From contig NZ_CP173660.1 of assembly GCF_045038405.1 (NCBI RefSeq), positions 1,178,001 through 1,242,000 on the forward strand: DNA of 64,000 bases, read 5' to 3'. Positions 53,181 to 62,808 of the stretch are shown piece after piece; position 1 is the stretch's first letter, and the number at the start of each line of letters is the position of its first letter. The notes beneath the pieces were generated by a model. The model was not told the DNA's origin and made no database searches. It saw nothing but the letters and a program-made list of their open reading frames with translations. The position numbers and the translations under genes were made by a program. Source of the DNA: Sellimonas caecigallum. GTDB lineage: Bacteria > Bacillota > Clostridia > Lachnospirales > Lachnospiraceae.

Positions 53181-53474
53181 ATGAACGTATATGATAAAGT
53201 AAACAAGACAGAACTTACCGCTACAACAGACGAACTTGTCAAGTTGATGGCACCGGGCGGACGCCAGGTAGATTTGTATTTAAAAGAAAAAAAATCAGAC
53301 GAAGACGGATACATGACATGGGATGTAGAACACTGGTCAAGCGTAGACGGAAAACGCTTCATCCGCTGCTATTCTCTGGAGGGACGTGTATTGAGCGAAT
53401 CCACCGGTCATAACATCTACGACCTCAGGGCAGAATTTAAACCGGAAGAGGCTGAAAGAGTTGAGCTCAGCTAA
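53181..53474 (+). CDS. Small conserved protein of unknown function
   Basis: A 97-residue soluble protein with a strong AGGAGGGG ribosome binding site. It is mixed charged and aromatic (MTWDVEHWSSVDGKRFIRCYSLEGRVLSESTGHN in the middle), with no membrane helix or signal. I do not recognise the family. It is divergent from tatD and has its own terminator. Confidence 0.75.
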   Translation: MNVYDKVNKTELTATTDELVKLMAPGGRQVDLYLKEKKSDEDGYMTWDVEHWSSVDGKRFIRCYSLEGRVLSESTGHNIYDLRAEFKPEEAERVELS

Positions 53475-53487
53475 AATTTCAGGAAAC

Positions 53488-53527
53488 GAAGACGGGGCAC
53501 CAAATCAGTCGCTTCGTCTTCTTTTTT
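53488..53527 (+). terminator. Terminator of the small conserved gene
   Basis: GAAGACG (53488-53494) pairs with CGTCTTC (53515-53521), followed by six T. Confidence 0.65.
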
Positions 53528-53558
53528 CCCCAGATTTGCAACACGGAGGATACACGAT

Positions 53559-54479
53559 ATGTTAAAAGAAGAACTTCTGCAGGATGCGCTCCATTACGGG
53601 AAGGCATTTGTTCATATGGGGCAGACCGCCCAGTATATACCAGAGCTGAAAAATGTCAGCAAATATTATCTCGGGATCTGTACGATCGACATGGATGGCA
53701 ATGTCCTGGAGGCGGGGGATACAAACATTCCTTTTACGATCCAGAGTATCTCCAAGCTGGTATCCCTGATCCTGGCAATCCGGGACTGCGGAGCTGATCA
53801 TCTCTTCCACGACAAAGTCGGCGTGGAACCGACCGGGGACCCTTTCAATTCCATCGTAAAGCTGGAGACAAAGACACGCCCGTTTAATCCATTTATCAAT
53901 GCCGGCGCTATTACTGTCGCAAGCTGTATCAGCGGGAAAGATTCCGATGAAAAATTCGGCCGCTTTCTGGACTTCATCCGAAAGCTCTGCCGAAACGAGG
54001 AGATCTCCCTCAACACTGCGGTATACGAATCGGAAAAACAGACCGGAGACCGAAACCGGGCGCTTGCTTACTATCTGAAAGCTTCGGGCATCCTGGAAGG
54101 CGACGTAGAAGAATGTCTCGACTTCTACTTCAAAATGTGCTCTGTCAACGTCACAGCACACGATATCGCCCATATGAGCCTTGTACTGGCAAACCACGGC
54201 GTCGATCCTGCATCCGGAGAAATCCTTATCGAAGCAAAAAGCGCCAAAGCAATCCGTGCTCTCATGCTGACATGCGGCATGTACGACGGATCCGGCGAAT
54301 TTGCCATGTCCGTAGGCTTTCCGGCAAAGAGCGGTGTAGGCGGCGGGATCGCTGTTCCCCTTGTAAACCACATGGGAATCGGTGTCTTCGGTCCTGCACT
54401 GGACAGCAAAGGCAACAGCCTTGGAGGAATCAAGATGCTGGAGTATATCTCCAAAAGACTGGATTACTCTTTATTTTAA
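53559..54479 (+). CDS. glsA: Glutaminase A
   Basis: A 306-residue serine-dependent glutaminase of the beta-lactamase-like fold: nucleophile in FTIQSISKL (S65 region), NPFINAGAI, YESEKQTGDRNRALAYYL and the C-terminal SGVGGGI. It hydrolyses glutamine to glutamate and ammonia. The start has ACGGAGGATACACG upstream. A GC-rich hairpin (54486-54523) follows, but no T-run is present. Confidence 0.94.
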   Translation: MLKEELLQDALHYGKAFVHMGQTAQYIPELKNVSKYYLGICTIDMDGNVLEAGDTNIPFTIQSISKLVSLILAIRDCGADHLFHDKVGVEPTGDPFNSIVKLETKTRPFNPFINAGAITVASCISGKDSDEKFGRFLDFIRKLCRNEEISLNTAVYESEKQTGDRNRALAYYLKASGILEGDVEECLDFYFKMCSVNVTAHDIAHMSLVLANHGVDPASGEILIEAKSAKAIRALMLTCGMYDGSGEFAMSVGFPAKSGVGGGIAVPLVNHMGIGVFGPALDSKGNSLGGIKMLEYISKRLDYSLF

Positions 54480-54539
54480 AATATACGGGGATAGGGCAGA
54501 ACATATAAACGACCCTTTCCCCGAAATATGACCGATCTT

Positions 54540-55763
54540 TCATTTTCTATCTGCGTTTTCCATCAACCTTATGTGATTCAAATTTTTATTCAAAAGCAGG
54601 AATAATAAAGCTGTGAAGAATATGCCTGATAAATACAAAAATCCATTCGTATCGCTCATTGTGAGGAAATGAGTTCCAATAGCAATGCCGATGGAAGGAG
54701 ACATCAAAATAAGCGTATCAATCCCTCCCAGTATTTTCCCGCGATTATCTGCATCAATTGTTGTAATGACATAACTAAACAACGGCTGCGTTAGCGAATC
54801 AAACATTCCATATATCAAGAAAATAAAACCTACCAGAAAAAGAGAGGATATTGGAATGCACAACATGCATGCTCCGCAGACTAACATTGCCAGTTTAAAG
54901 AGTCTGCTTACATAATGGCCAAATTGATTTACAATTATCAAACCGATGATTTCGCCTACGGCCATCATAGATTTTATAAGCCCAAGGGTAATGGAACTTT
55001 CTGATTGAACGGAAAACATGATCGGCAAAATATTAGGTACAAATCCATATGCCAGATTTAATAAAAACATAATAATAACTATGCTTCGAATCAATGAGCT
55101 CTGAAAAATGGAACGGTATGAAATTTTTATATCTTTTATGAAAGAAATCATCAAGGCTTTGCTGTTGCTACTTCTTTCTGCATGTCTGTCAGGATCACAC
55201 AATCTGCTTATTAAAAAGGCACAGGTAAAAAAGCTGGCAGTATCTATTAAAAACATACCGCTTCCCGAAAACCAAGTAATCATCCATCCTGTCACTGCCG
55301 ATCCAACAATATAAATTGTTCTGGCAAACATTGTCACAGTGGATTGAAACTTGATAAATATGGTTTTCTCAAATCTTTCTGCCGCATAAGTTGTATATGC
55401 AGATGCAAAGACCGTATTGCATATATCATTTAACAGTATGAAGAAAATGCAAAGACTGATATGCTGAATCGCAAAACCATAAAAACACCAAAACAAAAAA
55501 ATAATTACTCCCGAAACACTGTTTGCTGCAATCATCAACTTCTTTTTATCAAATCGATCGATTATAATCCCAACGACAAGAGCTAAAATCCCCCGAAAAG
55601 CGAGAGACCCTCCTATCATATATGCAGCATTCATAATACTATCAGATTCAAATGTTACTTTCCAAACAATAAACAGATCGAACAACGTATCCCCCACATA
55701 ACTAATCAGGATAGAAATTATGAGCGTTTGAAAATCATGATTTGTTATAAACTTTTTCTCCAT
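54540..55763 (-). CDS. MFS transporter
   Basis: A 407-residue, 12-helix major facilitator of the MFS_3 (EntS-like) kind, with a central loop containing ADRHAERS-like charged residues and GEIIGLIIVNQFG in helix 7-8. AT-rich compared with the neighbouring housekeeping genes. It lies downstream of a small membrane protein gene and another MFS gene in the same direction, so the three may be one acquired block, perhaps drug or peptide efflux. The start has only a weak GGAG site. Confidence 0.85.
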   Translation of the reverse strand: MEKKFITNHDFQTLIISILISYVGDTLFDLFIVWKVTFESDSIMNAAYMIGGSLAFRGILALVVGIIIDRFDKKKLMIAANSVSGVIIFLFWCFYGFAIQHISLCIFFILLNDICNTVFASAYTTYAAERFEKTIFIKFQSTVTMFARTIYIVGSAVTGWMITWFSGSGMFLIDTASFFTCAFLISRLCDPDRHAERSSNSKALMISFIKDIKISYRSIFQSSLIRSIVIIMFLLNLAYGFVPNILPIMFSVQSESSITLGLIKSMMAVGEIIGLIIVNQFGHYVSRLFKLAMLVCGACMLCIPISSLFLVGFIFLIYGMFDSLTQPLFSYVITTIDADNRGKILGGIDTLILMSPSIGIAIGTHFLTMSDTNGFLYLSGIFFTALLFLLLNKNLNHIRLMENADRK

Positions 55764-55822
55764 AATACTCCAGCTTTTCGGCTGCCTCCTCCCGTTTCCG
55801 CAAAGGGTCAGCTGATTTCAGG

Positions 55823-56260
55823 TTATTTTTCCGGTCTGCGGAATGCCTCATATGATTCTTCTTCCCTCTTTGTTTCTTGCTGCCTTTCTGTTTCTTCCGT
55901 CTCTTTGTCTTGCTCTTCGGTCTGCTGCTCTGTTTGCTGATCAAACGGAACAATTTTTTTCATTTTTTCGCATTTACTCAAAATTCGGTATACGATGTCC
56001 ACCCCATTCCAGAGCAGGATGAGACAAAGTGCAGGCTGCAATGTCAGCTTCATCCAGATTCTTGCACTCTGCAAAAGCTCATTGATTTCTAACCATCGGG
56101 TATAGTCTTCCGTCATAACAGAACTATAGTATACCTCCTCCGTGTTCATGAACATATAAGCATTTTCCATGGCCACATCTGCTGCCTGTAAAAAAATCAG
56201 CAGGACTCCTGCCACGCTAATGCTGATCATGATCCCTTTTACTGAAAGTTTCCCTAACAT
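55823..56260 (-). CDS. Small membrane protein with Gln/Glu-rich tail
   Basis: A 145-residue protein: two hydrophobic helices (about 9-29 and 72-92) around an extracellular segment with ENAYMFMNTEEVYYSS, then a tail of mostly Glu, Gln, Thr and Lys from 105 to the end. GGGGGGAAAAAG precedes the ATG. The start overlaps the upstream MFS gene by 44 nt, so the two are coupled. I do not recognise the family. Confidence 0.7.
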   Translation of the reverse strand: MLGKLSVKGIMISISVAGVLLIFLQAADVAMENAYMFMNTEEVYYSSVMTEDYTRWLEINELLQSARIWMKLTLQPALCLILLWNGVDIVYRILSKCEKMKKIVPFDQQTEQQTEEQDKETEETERQQETKREEESYEAFRRPEK

Positions 56261-57428
56261 TCTTTTTCCCCCCTTCCGTCAAAAACAGCACTGCTGCCGA
56301 CGCACACAAAACCACACCGCTCAAAATCCATGTTGCACGAATAGAAAATATCAATGCCAATTTGCCCATTACAATCATAGATACGTAATTGAAGATACAT
56401 ACAACCATGGAATGGAAAGACAGGACTGTGGCGCGATTTTCATTAGCTATTTCTCTGTTCAGCGCCGTTTCTCTCAGTGGATAGATAATTCCAAGCAAAA
56501 ATTCAAATACGAGAATCCCCGCAAAAATCAGAAGAAATGTATTTTGAAATGCCAGGACGATAATACTCACTCCACAGACAACGGAAGCTGCAGCCATCGC
56601 CCGAACTGATCTTGTGCAAATTCGCTCTACCAACATGTTTCCTGCCAACATGGAAAAACGCATAAAGATCCACGCCAGTGCGATCAGCGTATAATTGATC
56701 CGTTCAAACCCATGCAATATCGGGGACCAGAATACAAAAACCGGGGACAGACAAAAAACAAGTACGCTGTTAAACAGGATAATCCTCCGAATATTCCTGT
56801 CTTTCACACAGTATCGCACACTCACAGAAATGATTCTTTTTAGTCCATCTGCCGCGTTTTTCATGCTCCTTTCTTTCATCCTTATCTCCTCTTCCTCTTG
56901 CATAAATACTGACGCTGTAACTGTATAGAGCACTGACGCCGCAAGAGCAGCGAGAAAAATCCCCTCCATCATCCAGTCTGCCACGATCCCTCCGGCAAGT
57001 CCTGCCACAATCATCATCGTGGAAATATATTTATTCTTTTTTACAAAAATCTGCTCACACTCTTTCTTTGACGTATATTTGATGATCCATGCGTCCAGTG
57101 TTCCCGATTCAAATGCACACGAAAGTCCCAGAAATATTTGTGCAAGGAAAAAGATCCCCAAGCTGTTTCCAATCAAAAACAATACGTTTGTCACACACAA
57201 AAGAATTCCGCTTAAAATAGTCGTTTTTCTGTACCCAAGAAAGTCGGATAATGCTCCTGCCGGAATCTCCATCAAAAATGTAATGATCAGTGATGTGGCA
57301 ACGATCAGATTCGTCTCCATTGTATCCAGATTTTTATTATACAGAAAAAGAATAAACGTCGCTCCGGTAATCCCCGCGTAAAATTCAAATAGACAGTGAA
57401 GCGAAAGAAATACTCTTTTTGCCCTCAT
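56217..57428 (-). CDS. MFS transporter
   Basis: A 403-residue, 12-helix major facilitator; typical motif-A-like loop GALSDFLGYRKTTI follows helix 2. GAGAGGGGGAAAG lies before the ATG. It precedes, with overlap, the small membrane protein and then the second MFS transporter. Drug efflux is the usual role of such proteins, but the substrate cannot be predicted. An IS1182-family element is inserted just upstream, in the promoter-side flank. Confidence 0.87.
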   Translation of the reverse strand: MRAKRVFLSLHCLFEFYAGITGATFILFLYNKNLDTMETNLIVATSLIITFLMEIPAGALSDFLGYRKTTILSGILLCVTNVLFLIGNSLGIFFLAQIFLGLSCAFESGTLDAWIIKYTSKKECEQIFVKKNKYISTMMIVAGLAGGIVADWMMEGIFLAALAASVLYTVTASVFMQEEEEIRMKERSMKNAADGLKRIISVSVRYCVKDRNIRRIILFNSVLVFCLSPVFVFWSPILHGFERINYTLIALAWIFMRFSMLAGNMLVERICTRSVRAMAAASVVCGVSIIVLAFQNTFLLIFAGILVFEFLLGIIYPLRETALNREIANENRATVLSFHSMVVCIFNYVSMIVMGKLALIFSIRATWILSGVVLCASAAVLFLTEGGKKNVRETFSKRDHDQH

Positions 57429-57628
57429 ACCTTTCCCCCTCTCTCCCTGATTCCATTACCGTATTTACTTTTTTGCAAACAGAGCAAACCGATCGCAATA
57501 TATTCTGCTAATTTCATTTTTAACAATGTTTTTTCCAATATTATACATTATCATGTTGTTTTTTTCATTATTTTTTATGAAATCTCATATTTTTATTATT
57601 CCATACATATGATGTTGGGGCCAAAAGC

Positions 57629-59419
57629 CTGTCTATAGCACCTTGAAAAGTTCATATATTTTGTAGTAAACACAAGCTGAAACGCCTCACTTGCTGTATA
57701 ATAGAGATATCCTAAAAAAAGAAGGTAATCTCTATGTCATTCAAAGAAAATTCTTACCAGCAAATATCATTTACAGATAGTTTTTCCGGCTTAACCGACA
57801 GGGAACAGAAAGCACTGGGAAAATCCTGGGCAAAAGTTTTTGCTGATGAAATATTCCCTGCCATTGATGAAAAGCGCTTTTCTGTCTTATACAGTAATAA
57901 GGCATCCAGACCGAATACCCCGGTAAACGTAATCGTTGGCGCGCTCATTATCAAAGAGCTTTTTGATTACTCGGATGATGAAATGGTTGAAAATCTTATG
58001 TTGGATTTTCGGCTCCAGTATGCCCTGCACACAACGAGTTTCGAAGAGCAGCCGCTGAGTGACAAGACGCTGAGCCGTTTCCGCAGGCGGTGCTATGATT
58101 ACGAAACACTTCATAACAAGGATCTTTACCATGACTGCGTAAAAGACCTGAGCGCTTCCATTGCAAAACTAATGAGGATCAGCGGGAAGATCCGGCGTAT
58201 GGATTCCATGATGATCGAATCCAACATCCGTAAACTCAGCCGGATGGAACTGATATATACTTGTATTTCAAAGCTGGCAGTTTCTATGAATAAGGCAAAT
58301 GCTTCTGCTCTGCCGGAGGATCTGAAGCACTACACAGATCCGAATGATTTCAACAGAGTGATCTATCACCAGAGAAGTACGAATGCAGAGGAACGATTAA
58401 AGCAGCTTCTTGCGGATGCCGATAAACTTCTTACCTTATGTGAGTCTGAGTATCAGGATTCAACAGAGTATGATCTGTTTGTCAGATGCCTGTCTGAACA
58501 GACGGTTGTTGAAAATGGAACCCGCAGGCTCCGCACAAAAGAAGACGGCGGTATGAACTCATCCATGATGCAGAATCCTTCTGATCCGGAGGCTACATTC
58601 CGGAGCAAAGCCGGAAAAGAGCATCGGGGATATACAGCCAACCTTGAGGAATCCGTAGGTAAGGATGGTTCCGTTGTAACGGATTATCAATATGACCAGA
58701 ACAATCACAGTGACAGCCAGTTTCTCCAGGAACATCTTGAGCAGATGGAGAAACAGGAAGAGCGGACAGTCATAATTACGGATGGCGCATACAGCGGGAC
58801 AGAAAACACGCAGCTCGCATCGGAGAAGAATGTAGAACTGATCACCACAAGCCTGACGGGGAAATCCGCCCCGGACATCCTTGCTGATTTTGAATTCAAC
58901 GAAGAAGGAACAAAAGTCCTCCGGTGTCCGGCAGGTTATGCGCCGAAAAGCTGCTCCTATATGAAGCAGAGCAGGCAGTGCGCCGTTTCCTTTCTGCATG
59001 AGCAGTGTGCCAACTGCCCGTACCAGGACCAATGCAAACCGAAGATCTTTAAGCGGGTTGCCAAAATAGTAACATCCAAAGCGGCACATGAACGTGCGAA
59101 GATCCAGCGGAAGGTGAGCAGTGAAGAATTTAAAAACTATGAAAGACTCCGTAATGGAGTAGAGACTGTACCGTCAAATATCCGCAGGAATTACCATCTG
59201 GAAAAGATGCCTCGTGGAAAACAACGTGGCAAGTTCTTTTTCGGTTCGAAGATAGCAGCACTAAATTTCCGAAAGCTCTTCAACTATGTGAAGGGTCTGG
59301 GAAACTATGCCCAAAATCCAGTACTTGCATAAGCCAAGGGAGGAAATATCAGACACATATGCCAGAAAGCCCAGCATAATACTACAAAATATGAATTTTT
59401 CAAGGTACTATAGGTACAG
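57629..59419 (+). mobile_element. IS1182-family insertion sequence
   Basis: About 1.79 kb, bounded by imperfect inverted repeats of about 40 bp: 57629-57668 and 59380-59419, both containing TATAG(C/T)ACCTTGAAAA and ending TTTTGTAGTA inward. It contains a single intact transposase gene. It lies upstream of the MFS block. Confidence 0.88.
57734..59332 (+). CDS. IS1182-family transposase
   Basis: A full-length 532-residue DDE transposase. The N-terminal DUF772 domain shows NVIVGALIIKELFDYSDDEMVENLMLDFRLQYAL-like sequence, SDKTLSRFRRR follows, and the catalytic part has MDSMMIESN, ITDGAYSG and a C-terminal Cys-rich stretch (CANCPYQDQC). AAGAAGGTAATCTCT precedes the ATG. It appears intact, so the element may be active. 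Confidence 0.92.
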   Translation: MSFKENSYQQISFTDSFSGLTDREQKALGKSWAKVFADEIFPAIDEKRFSVLYSNKASRPNTPVNVIVGALIIKELFDYSDDEMVENLMLDFRLQYALHTTSFEEQPLSDKTLSRFRRRCYDYETLHNKDLYHDCVKDLSASIAKLMRISGKIRRMDSMMIESNIRKLSRMELIYTCISKLAVSMNKANASALPEDLKHYTDPNDFNRVIYHQRSTNAEERLKQLLADADKLLTLCESEYQDSTEYDLFVRCLSEQTVVENGTRRLRTKEDGGMNSSMMQNPSDPEATFRSKAGKEHRGYTANLEESVGKDGSVVTDYQYDQNNHSDSQFLQEHLEQMEKQEERTVIITDGAYSGTENTQLASEKNVELITTSLTGKSAPDILADFEFNEEGTKVLRCPAGYAPKSCSYMKQSRQCAVSFLHEQCANCPYQDQCKPKIFKRVAKIVTSKAAHERAKIQRKVSSEEFKNYERLRNGVETVPSNIRRNYHLEKMPRGKQRGKFFFGSKIAALNFRKLFNYVKGLGNYAQNPVLA

Positions 59420-59549
59420 AGCGCAACTAATATATAGTTTCGACCTTAACATCATATTTATAAAACATATTACAATAAATCGTTTACGGGTTATCTTAAT
59501 GGCTCAAGAAACACAAGCCGAAGTTTGAAAGAAGGAGTTGACACCGGTA

Positions 59550-59633
59550 ATGCTACATACTAATGTAATAATGACTACAATAGCCGGAGATACTGCCTAT
59601 TTTGGATCGGCACAAGAAGTAGTAGAGAGGTAG
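59550..59633 (+). CDS. Tiny open frame, possible gene remnant
   Basis: A 27-codon frame (MLHTNVIMTTIAGDTAYFGSAQ...) behind GAAGGAG, ending 2 nt before the next ATG. It could be a leader peptide or the surviving tail of a gene cut by the IS1182 element. Little supports it beyond the ribosome binding site and close spacing. Confidence 0.35.
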   Translation: MLHTNVIMTTIAGDTAYFGSAQEVVER

Positions 59634-59635
59634 AA

Positions 59636-59896
59636 ATGGAATCTGCAAATTATAAGGTTACAGACATTTTTGGGTATTTACCTTGTGAGGTAATTTCTTT
59701 AAACGAAATAGAAAGTCTTTTTTTTAATGCTCTTGATGGTATTTGTTCTGAGAGATATAAAGTATTCTTCAATTCAGATCAGGTTGAATTAAACTCTCTT
59801 CAGCTGGAAGCAATTGAGGACCTAAAAGAATTAAGAAGGAATATTGCCTATGTCACACAGGGATCGAAATTAGTTGCAATAATTGGTTATCATTAG
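59636..59896 (+). CDS. Small protein of unknown function
   Basis: An 86-residue acidic protein (YLPCEVISLNEIESLFFNALDGI... RYKVFFNSDQVELNSLQLEAIEDLKELRRNI) with GTAGAGAGGTAGAA before the ATG. No membrane helix or signal. I do not recognise it. It is AT-rich, unlike the adjacent metG, and is trapped between two IS remnants, which suggests a leftover of a lost mobile region. Confidence 0.55.
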   Translation: MESANYKVTDIFGYLPCEVISLNEIESLFFNALDGICSERYKVFFNSDQVELNSLQLEAIEDLKELRRNIAYVTQGSKLVAIIGYH

Positions 59897-59907
59897 TTTG
59901 ATTATTT

Positions 59908-60299
59908 ATGAATGTCATGGAAAAGATGATTCAGATCGGTCAGATTACAACAGATTCCAAAACCGGGACATATCGTATTGACCGGGGCTGCCGGGAGTGT
60001 CAAAGCACCCCAGCAAAACCTGACCCGTTGTTTCAAGAGGGAAAAGATTTTTCCCACAACCGTAAGGTTTCTTTCACATCCATGGGTACGTACCGTGGAT
60101 ATCATCTGCTTGCTTGTGATGGCTCTGATTTAGCCATTGCTCATAACCCGGAAGATAAAGATACTCATAGACGCCATAATTCTTTATCCCAATGAATGGC
60201 TGAAAGCACAAATTCTTGCTCTCAGCCATTTGAAATTTCATAAGGGAGTCTCTTACAATGTCCTTAACTTATTGACATTGATTTTGCGACACCTTCTTA
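59908..60299 (+). pseudogene. IS4-family transposase N-terminal fragment and IS end
   Basis: The frame 59908-60195 holds a recognisable middle-N-terminal part of an IS4-type transposase (KVSFTSMGTYRGYHLLACDGSDLAIAHNPEDKD), then loses the frame. The catalytic DDE domain is absent. The sequence TTGAC...TTTTGCGACACC-TCTTA at 60272-60299 looks like the right end of the element; a near copy lies at 1501-1525. Confidence 0.75.
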
Positions 60300-60321
60300 C
60301 AAATATATGCATATTTCTTTC

Positions 60322-62241
60322 TTAACAGATCTCTGCTCCGGCCGGAACGTCTTTTTCCGGCTGCATCAGGACGATATCGCCTTTTTCATCTTCTGCGCAG
60401 AGGATCATTCCTTCTGAGAGTACACCTGCAAGCTTCGCCGGTTTTAAGTTGACAAGCACCATGACTTTCTTTCCGACCATCTCTTCTGGCGTGTACCATT
60501 TCTTAATTCCGGATACAATCTGTTTTACCTGGCTTCCGATCTTTACCTGTGAGCAGAGAAGCTTTTTAGACTTCGGCACTTCCTCACATTTGATGATCTC
60601 GCCTACCTGGAACTGCATCTTCATAAAATCTTCGTAGGAAATCTCCGGTTTTGCTTCGATGTCGATGACCGGACCTTCCTCTTTTGTTTCTTCTTCTTTC
60701 TGTACTGGATGCAGTTTTTCTACTTCTTCCATCACTTCTTTCAGATCACGTCTCGCAAACAGGATCTCCGGCTTCTCTGTCACATGGCCTTCTCCAAGCT
60801 GAGCCAAGATCTTTTCGGATGTCTCCGGCATATATGGCGCCAGAAGTCTTGCTCCTTCTGAAATACTTGTTATGAGATTGAAAAGAACTGTCTCCAGTCT
60901 GTCTTTTTTGTCTTCTTCTTTTGCAAGCGCCCACGGCATTGTCTCGTCGATATATTTGTTGCAGCGTTTGAAGAGATTGAAGATTTCTGTGATGGCATCT
61001 GCCACGCGAAGATGATCCATCTTTGCGTCAACCTTTCCTTCTGTCTCTTCTGTAACTGCCTTCAGGTCGTCATCTACTTCTTCCCTTACTCCCTTGTCCG
61101 CAACTGTTCCGCCAAAATATTTATTTGTCATGGATACTGTACGGTTTACAAGGTTTCCGAGTGTATTTGCCAGGTCTGAGTTCATTCTCTCTACCATCAG
61201 TTCCCATGTGATGACACCATCATTGTCAAACGGCATTTCGTGCAGTACGAAGTAGCGTACCGCATCCACTCCAAACATATCCACCAGTTCATCTGCATAG
61301 ATAACGTTGCCTTTGGATTTACTCATCTTTCCGTCTCCCTGGAGAAGCCACGGATGACCGAACACCTGCTTCGGAAGCGGCAGGTCAAGAGCCATCAGGA
61401 AGATCGGCCAGTAGATCGTATGGAAACGGATGATGTCTTTTCCGATCAGATGAAGGTCTGCCGGCCAGTTTTTGTTGAAAAGGTCCTGGCTTTCTCCGTC
61501 TGCATTGTATCCGATTCCTGTGATATAGTTTGTGAGGGCATCAAGCCATACGTACACAACGTGTTTCGGGTCGAAGTCTACCGGGATTCCCCACTTAAAT
61601 GATGTTCTGGAGACACAGAGATCCTGGAGACCTGGGAGAAGGAAGTTGTTCATCATCTCATTTTTGCGGGCTACCGGCTGGATGAATTCCGGATGTTCAT
61701 TGATATGCTGGATCAGGCGATCTGCATATTTGCTCATCTTAAAGAAATAGGCCTCTTCTTTTGCCGGTGTGCACGGGCGTCCGCAGTCCGGACATTTGCC
61801 ATCCACAAGCTGGGATTCCGTAAAGAAAGATTCACAAGGTGTACAGTACATTCCTTCGTAGTATCCTTTGTAGATATCCCCTTTTTCATAAAGTTTTTTG
61901 AAAATTTTCTGTACCTGTTCTTCATGGTAAGTGTCTGTCGTACGGATAAAATGATCGTAAGATGTGTTCATCATATCGGCAATGCCTTTTACTTCTGCCG
62001 CTACTTTATCCACAAATTCCTTTGGTGTAACTCCTGCTTCTTCCGCTTTCAATTCGATTTTCTGACCATGCTCGTCTGTTCCCGTCTGGAAGTATACGTC
62101 ATATCCTTTGCTTCTTTTGTATCTTGCGATAGCGTCAGCAAGTACGAACTCATACGTATTTCCAATATGCGGTTTGCCTGATGTGTAGGCGATCGCCGTT
62201 GTGATATAATACTTTTCTTTTTCCTTACAATTGCTGCACAT
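60322..62241 (-). CDS. metG: Methionyl-tRNA synthetase
   Basis: A 639-residue class I synthetase: HIGH-type PHIGNTYEF, zinc-knuckle Cys residues (CTPCESF and CPDCGRPC), and KMSKSKGN. The C-terminal ~100 residues form the EMAP/Trbp111-like tRNA-binding domain (VGEIIKCEEVPKSKKLLCSQVKIG). ATG 62241 has AAGGAGAGAAAAA upstream; an in-frame ATG at 62298 does not. Expression is controlled by a T-box leader upstream, which responds to uncharged tRNA-Met. Confidence 0.96.
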   Translation of the reverse strand: MCSNCKEKEKYYITTAIAYTSGKPHIGNTYEFVLADAIARYKRSKGYDVYFQTGTDEHGQKIELKAEEAGVTPKEFVDKVAAEVKGIADMMNTSYDHFIRTTDTYHEEQVQKIFKKLYEKGDIYKGYYEGMYCTPCESFFTESQLVDGKCPDCGRPCTPAKEEAYFFKMSKYADRLIQHINEHPEFIQPVARKNEMMNNFLLPGLQDLCVSRTSFKWGIPVDFDPKHVVYVWLDALTNYITGIGYNADGESQDLFNKNWPADLHLIGKDIIRFHTIYWPIFLMALDLPLPKQVFGHPWLLQGDGKMSKSKGNVIYADELVDMFGVDAVRYFVLHEMPFDNDGVITWELMVERMNSDLANTLGNLVNRTVSMTNKYFGGTVADKGVREEVDDDLKAVTEETEGKVDAKMDHLRVADAITEIFNLFKRCNKYIDETMPWALAKEEDKKDRLETVLFNLITSISEGARLLAPYMPETSEKILAQLGEGHVTEKPEILFARRDLKEVMEEVEKLHPVQKEEETKEEGPVIDIEAKPEISYEDFMKMQFQVGEIIKCEEVPKSKKLLCSQVKIGSQVKQIVSGIKKWYTPEEMVGKKVMVLVNLKPAKLAGVLSEGMILCAEDEKGDIVLMQPEKDVPAGAEIC

Positions 62242-62755
62242 GTTTTTCTCTCCTTTTCCTTCCAAAAGTACTTTTCTATAGAAAAACAAAGCGGTCAAGC
62301 CTACTTCAACTCTCCTATAGAATAAAAAAGCCTGCTTGGCAGGCTTCGCCGCCTGCGGCGGGTCGCTCCAGCGACATCTTCCGCTTCGCCGCAGTGCGAT
62401 CCTCGCAGAGCGTTTTTTATGTCATAGAAACGAAGTTTTCTATGACATAAAAAACCTTCCCGGACATCTGTCCGGGAAGGCGAATCCGCGTTACCACTTC
62501 CATTCATCCGTCCCTCACGGGACGAACCTCTGTAAGTACAAACTCATCCGTGTTCAATTGGAACGGTCTATACTCTCCGCTGTAACGGGCGGACCCATCA
62601 TGACTTATCACAGTCCTCTGTGTTCATCCATGCCGCTCAGGAGCCATCTTTGGCAAGCCTTTCTCTATCCCCTTTCAGCCTGCGGGGGAATTCTCTGAAA
62701 GATTCCGACATACCTACTCTCTCCGTCGATGCGTTATAATATATTCCTTATGTAA
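62242..62755 (-). promoter_or_regulatory. T-box leader of metG, with extra hairpins
   Basis: The transcript contains an AGAGA-type stem I segment, a possible ATG specifier in GGCATGG, and the T-box motif AGTGGTAACGCGG (62485-62500), followed by the terminator CCTTCCCGGACA/TGTCCGGGAAGG (62455-62480) with six U. Between this terminator and metG are two more hairpins: a perfect 18-bp palindrome at 62413-62454 and a second intrinsic terminator AGCCTGC/GCAGGCT with U run (62329-62345). The antiterminator pairs the T-box with the terminator side in this class. Confidence 0.88.
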
Positions 62756-62760
62756 CCAAA

Positions 62761-62789
62761 ATCGTAGCATAGGAAATTTTAAATGTCAA
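62761..62789 (-). promoter_or_regulatory. Promoter of the metG transcript
   Basis: TTGACA (plus-strand 62784-62789), exact 17-nt spacer, TACGAT (62761-62766), about 8 nt before the T-box leader begins and about 20 nt after the degV stop. Confidence 0.8.
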
Positions 62790-62808
62790 GGCGGCACTTC
62801 TCAAATTC

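Noticed and set aside
54486..54523. Hairpin after glsA as a terminator
   Set aside because: The stem is good, but no T-run follows in either direction, so it is not listed as a terminator.
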